NCBI RefSeq assembly: GCF_023343835.1
Contig: NC_064433.1
Span: 26,536,214-26,600,213, forward strand
DNA: 64,000 nt
Direction: 5' to 3'
Origin: Lagopus muta
Taxonomy: Eukaryota > Chordata > Aves > Galliformes > Phasianidae
Positions 61,873 through 64,000 of the stretch are shown piece by piece (position 1 is the stretch's first letter; every line of letters starts with the position of its first letter). The position numbers were made by a program, and so were the translations under genes. The notes under the pieces are model-generated. The model saw only the letters and a program-made list of their open reading frames with translations. It ran no database searches and was not told the DNA's origin.

Positions 61873-62422
61873 ATCATAGAATCGTAGAATGGCTTGAGTT
61901 GCAAGGGACCTTAAAGACCATTTCATTCCAACCCCCAGCTGTGGGGTTGCCAACCACCATATCAGGCAGTAGATCAGACTGTCCAGAGCCCCCATCCAGC
62001 CTGGCCTTGAGCACCTCCAAGGATCACAGCTTGTCTGGGCAGTCTGTGCCAATTCCTCACCATCCACTGAATGAAGATTTTCTACTTAACATCTAATCTC
62101 AATCACTCCTCTTTTAGTTTAAAACCATTCTGCCTTGTCCAATCACTATCAAACCATGTAAAAAGTCTTTCCTGCTTATAAACTCATTCTAAGTAATGGA
62201 AAGCCACTGTGAAGTCTTCCCAGAGCCTTCTCTTCTCCGGGCTGGGGAGAAGAAGAAAACAAACAAACAAAAAAAACAAAAACAAAAACAAACCCCACAA
62301 AGAAACCCAAACAACACAAAAACAAACAACAACAACAAAAGAAAAACAAAACAGCTCCCTCAATCTTTTTTTCCATAGGAGAGGTACTCCAACCCACTCA
62401 TCTTTGTGGCCTCTGCAACCAC
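61873..62422 (-). mobile_element. CR1 3' fragment with internal A-rich expansion
   Basis: It starts ATCATAGAATCGTAGAATGG and has the usual blocks up to CTTCTCTTCTCCGGGCTGG. It is interrupted at 62252-62352 by A-rich repeat, then resumes with CAGCTCCCTCAATC and TAGGAGAGGTACTCC. Minus-oriented within DOCK4 intron 1. Confidence 0.92.
62252..62352 (+). repeat. (CAAA)n-type A-rich low-complexity tract
   Basis: About 100 bp made almost only of A and C in CAAA, CAAAAA and CAACAA units. It sits at the point where CR1 elements normally carry a short ACAAACCCAGC segment. Confidence 0.9.
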
Positions 62423-62875
62423 TCCCACTATTTTTTTGAAGTTCGTAAGAATATCCTGAACTTCTATGGAGATTGGTAAATCAGTGAAATTGCATTAAAA
62501 GAAAACCAACACAAGATTTAAAACAAACAAACAAAAAGGTTTGTAATAACTGCTTCTATACATCTAGAATCTTTAATATGGATATGACTTGAATGTCATC
62601 CTCTCCAGAGGATAACCCAGAGCTGGCTGGTTCATTCGCACCTTCTTACCCAGCGCTCTTCAGAGTTCTCATCGTTGAGTGTATGGAGCTGCCAGTGGAA
62701 GACTTAAGGCTGATGCTGCTACACTGCCAGCTGTATACTGATTATACTGCCTTTTTCTTCCAATTCAGTTATATTTATTATTTTGCCACTATTTGCCTTT
62801 TTCTTTTTTTCAGTGTTGGGTTTGTGTAGCTACCAGATAGATAAGATTAATCCAAAAGATGATGGAGTGGTGGTG

Positions 62876-62920
62876 AGTTAAATACCCCAAAGGCCTGGGC
62901 TGCTTTTGGGGTATTTAACT
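62876..62920. other. Perfect 16-bp inverted repeat (hairpin)
   Basis: AGTTAAATACCCCAAA at 62876-62891 is matched exactly by its reverse complement at 62905-62920, with a 13-nt loop. A weak outer TGG/CCA pairing could lengthen the stem across an internal loop. It lies about 450 bp downstream of a CR1 fragment in DOCK4 intron 1. No known family was recognised. Confidence 0.85.
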
Positions 62921-64000
62921 GGAACCCATCTCTTTCCATCTATAGCCTGAAGCTGAGAAACAAAACCGCAGTAGGAAGCAGTGTTTCACATTTCCAGACT
63001 AATTCAAGGTGAACATGTTATCTACCACCTTCCATAGTTTCCAGTTCATTTGAGTGTAATTCACTGTGCAGGTCTTGGTCTATAAAATTCTTCCTAATTT
63101 GAGCTTTGGGATTAGAGAAGATTCTGAGAAGAGTGTTTTGATGTCTTGGATCATTTGGGATACTTAAATGTATGCAGTGACTGAGAGCTCACTTCCAGCA
63201 GACAGCTCTTGCCCCATGCAAGAAACGCTGCTTTATCTCTTTAGGTTTGAATGATTGTGAATGGTGTCTGTGTAGAATTGTACAGTTTTGGTTTTGTTTT
63301 GATGGATTTTTTTTTTTTTTTTTTATTACTCAATTGGTGTTTGATTCTGTAAATGTACAGGGAAACAATCTATATAACTCCTCAAAGTCCTATTGAGCCT
63401 ATCTGTTTTTGCAAGAAGTACTGTTTGTTTCTGTGTGTCCTTTTGTGAGGAATTGGGCAGAATGCCTCTGAGGCATTTTGTACAGTTTGCAGTGATTTGG
63501 AAGGCAGAGATTAACCCAGAGGGAGATGTCCCTCTTCTTTTTTTTTTTTTTTTTCTTTCCAGTTGCATGCATTTTACTGGTAGTAGGAAGGCTCTAACAC
63601 CAATGAAGCACGCAGGTTTAGCTGTGCTTGAGAGATGATCAATAGCAACATAGGAAAAATCTCTAGAAAAGATTTTCAGACACTTAGTCTGTGCTACATT
63701 CTCAATGCTGTGTCAACTTTATCTGTTCTGAAGGAAACTTGCCAGTGCATTCTTCAAAATTCTTCTAATGGAGCATCTGCACTTGTGTAGCCCAGTGCTT
63801 AGCAATCCTAATACCAGAAAGATTTTAGCATTGGAGTACAGTTTTTTCCTCTTGCATATATCGTTATGTGTATATGAAGGTGTGCTGAGACTTCTTTTCT
63901 TTGGATGAAGTGGCTCCAATTATTTCATCCTTTCCCTGTAGATCGTGTCATTCATATCCTTGACCTTGATCTGTGTCAAAAACTGGATCAAAAAGCTTGG

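Larger units (their letters stand above)
57841..64000 (+). other. DOCK4: DOCK4 intron 1, 5' part
   Basis: From donor GTGAGT at 57841 to the right edge there is no sequence encoding the SH3-domain exon expected next, so the whole stretch is intron. It holds the 3' half of the CpG island, a G-rich patch (58214-58267), a TTTA microsatellite (58571-58594), one CR1 copy (61873-62422) with an A-rich expansion, a perfect 16-bp hairpin (62876-62920) and T-tracts (63309-63325, 63538-63555). No other gene was recognised. Confidence 0.85.

Noticed and set aside
57841-64000. Further DOCK4 exons
   Set aside because: No frame in this stretch encodes the expected SH3-domain continuation (VIASFRG), so exon 2 lies beyond the window.
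1-64000. CRISPR arrays, bacterial operons, tRNA or rRNA genes
   Set aside because: No regularly spaced direct repeats with unique spacers, no tRNA cloverleaf with A/B boxes and no rRNA core sequence was recognised. The DNA is avian nuclear. Low-copy small RNAs could be missed by eye.

Overview
The window is vertebrate nuclear DNA from a bird, probably a galliform. The evidence is the spliced exon structure, an AT-rich background with one sharp CpG island, and many CR1 (chicken repeat 1) LINE fragments whose 3' ends carry the usual ATTCTATGATTCTATGA-type tail. Bacterial features (operons, Shine-Dalgarno sites, CRISPR, IS elements) are absent.

Two protein-coding genes lie head to head. ZNF277 runs on the minus strand and is complete. 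I rebuilt all 12 coding exons from 57448 (ATG) to 4035 (TGA). Every junction is GT-AG and in phase. Together they give 1,329 nt, or 442 residues, with five C2H2-type zinc fingers. A poly(A) signal and GU-rich downstream element follow at about 3882-3919. DOCK4 runs on the plus strand. Only its first coding exon (57804-57840: 12 codons plus one base) is inside the window. The rest of the right end, 57841-64000, is the start of DOCK4 intron 1. The two start codons are 355 bp apart in a shared CpG island (about 57200-58560), the arrangement also known at human 7q31.1.

Layout. 1-3881: intergenic, downstream of ZNF277. 3882-57448: ZNF277 (12 exons, introns of 0.6 to 20.5 kb). 57449-57803: bidirectional promoter and DOCK4 leader. 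57804-64000: DOCK4 exon 1 and part of intron 1. Most other recognisable sequence is repeat: CR1 fragments in introns 7, 5, 4 and 1 of ZNF277 and in intron 1 of DOCK4, including a pile of four CR1 copies at 28.16-31.34 kb that keeps broken reverse-transcriptase reading frames. There are also scattered microsatellites and short tandem duplications.

I see no new multi-gene system. The points most worth a second look are at the shared promoter: a canonical G-quadruplex motif on the ZNF277 sense strand, a small upstream ORF in the DOCK4 leader, and three near-consensus splice donors 4 nt apart at the end of DOCK4 exon 1. A 16-bp perfect hairpin in DOCK4 intron 1, an inverted CR1 pair beside the promoter and an unassigned 51.2-53.7 kb patch are also listed. 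Comparisons with mammalian ZNF277 and DOCK4 are from memory, without alignment.
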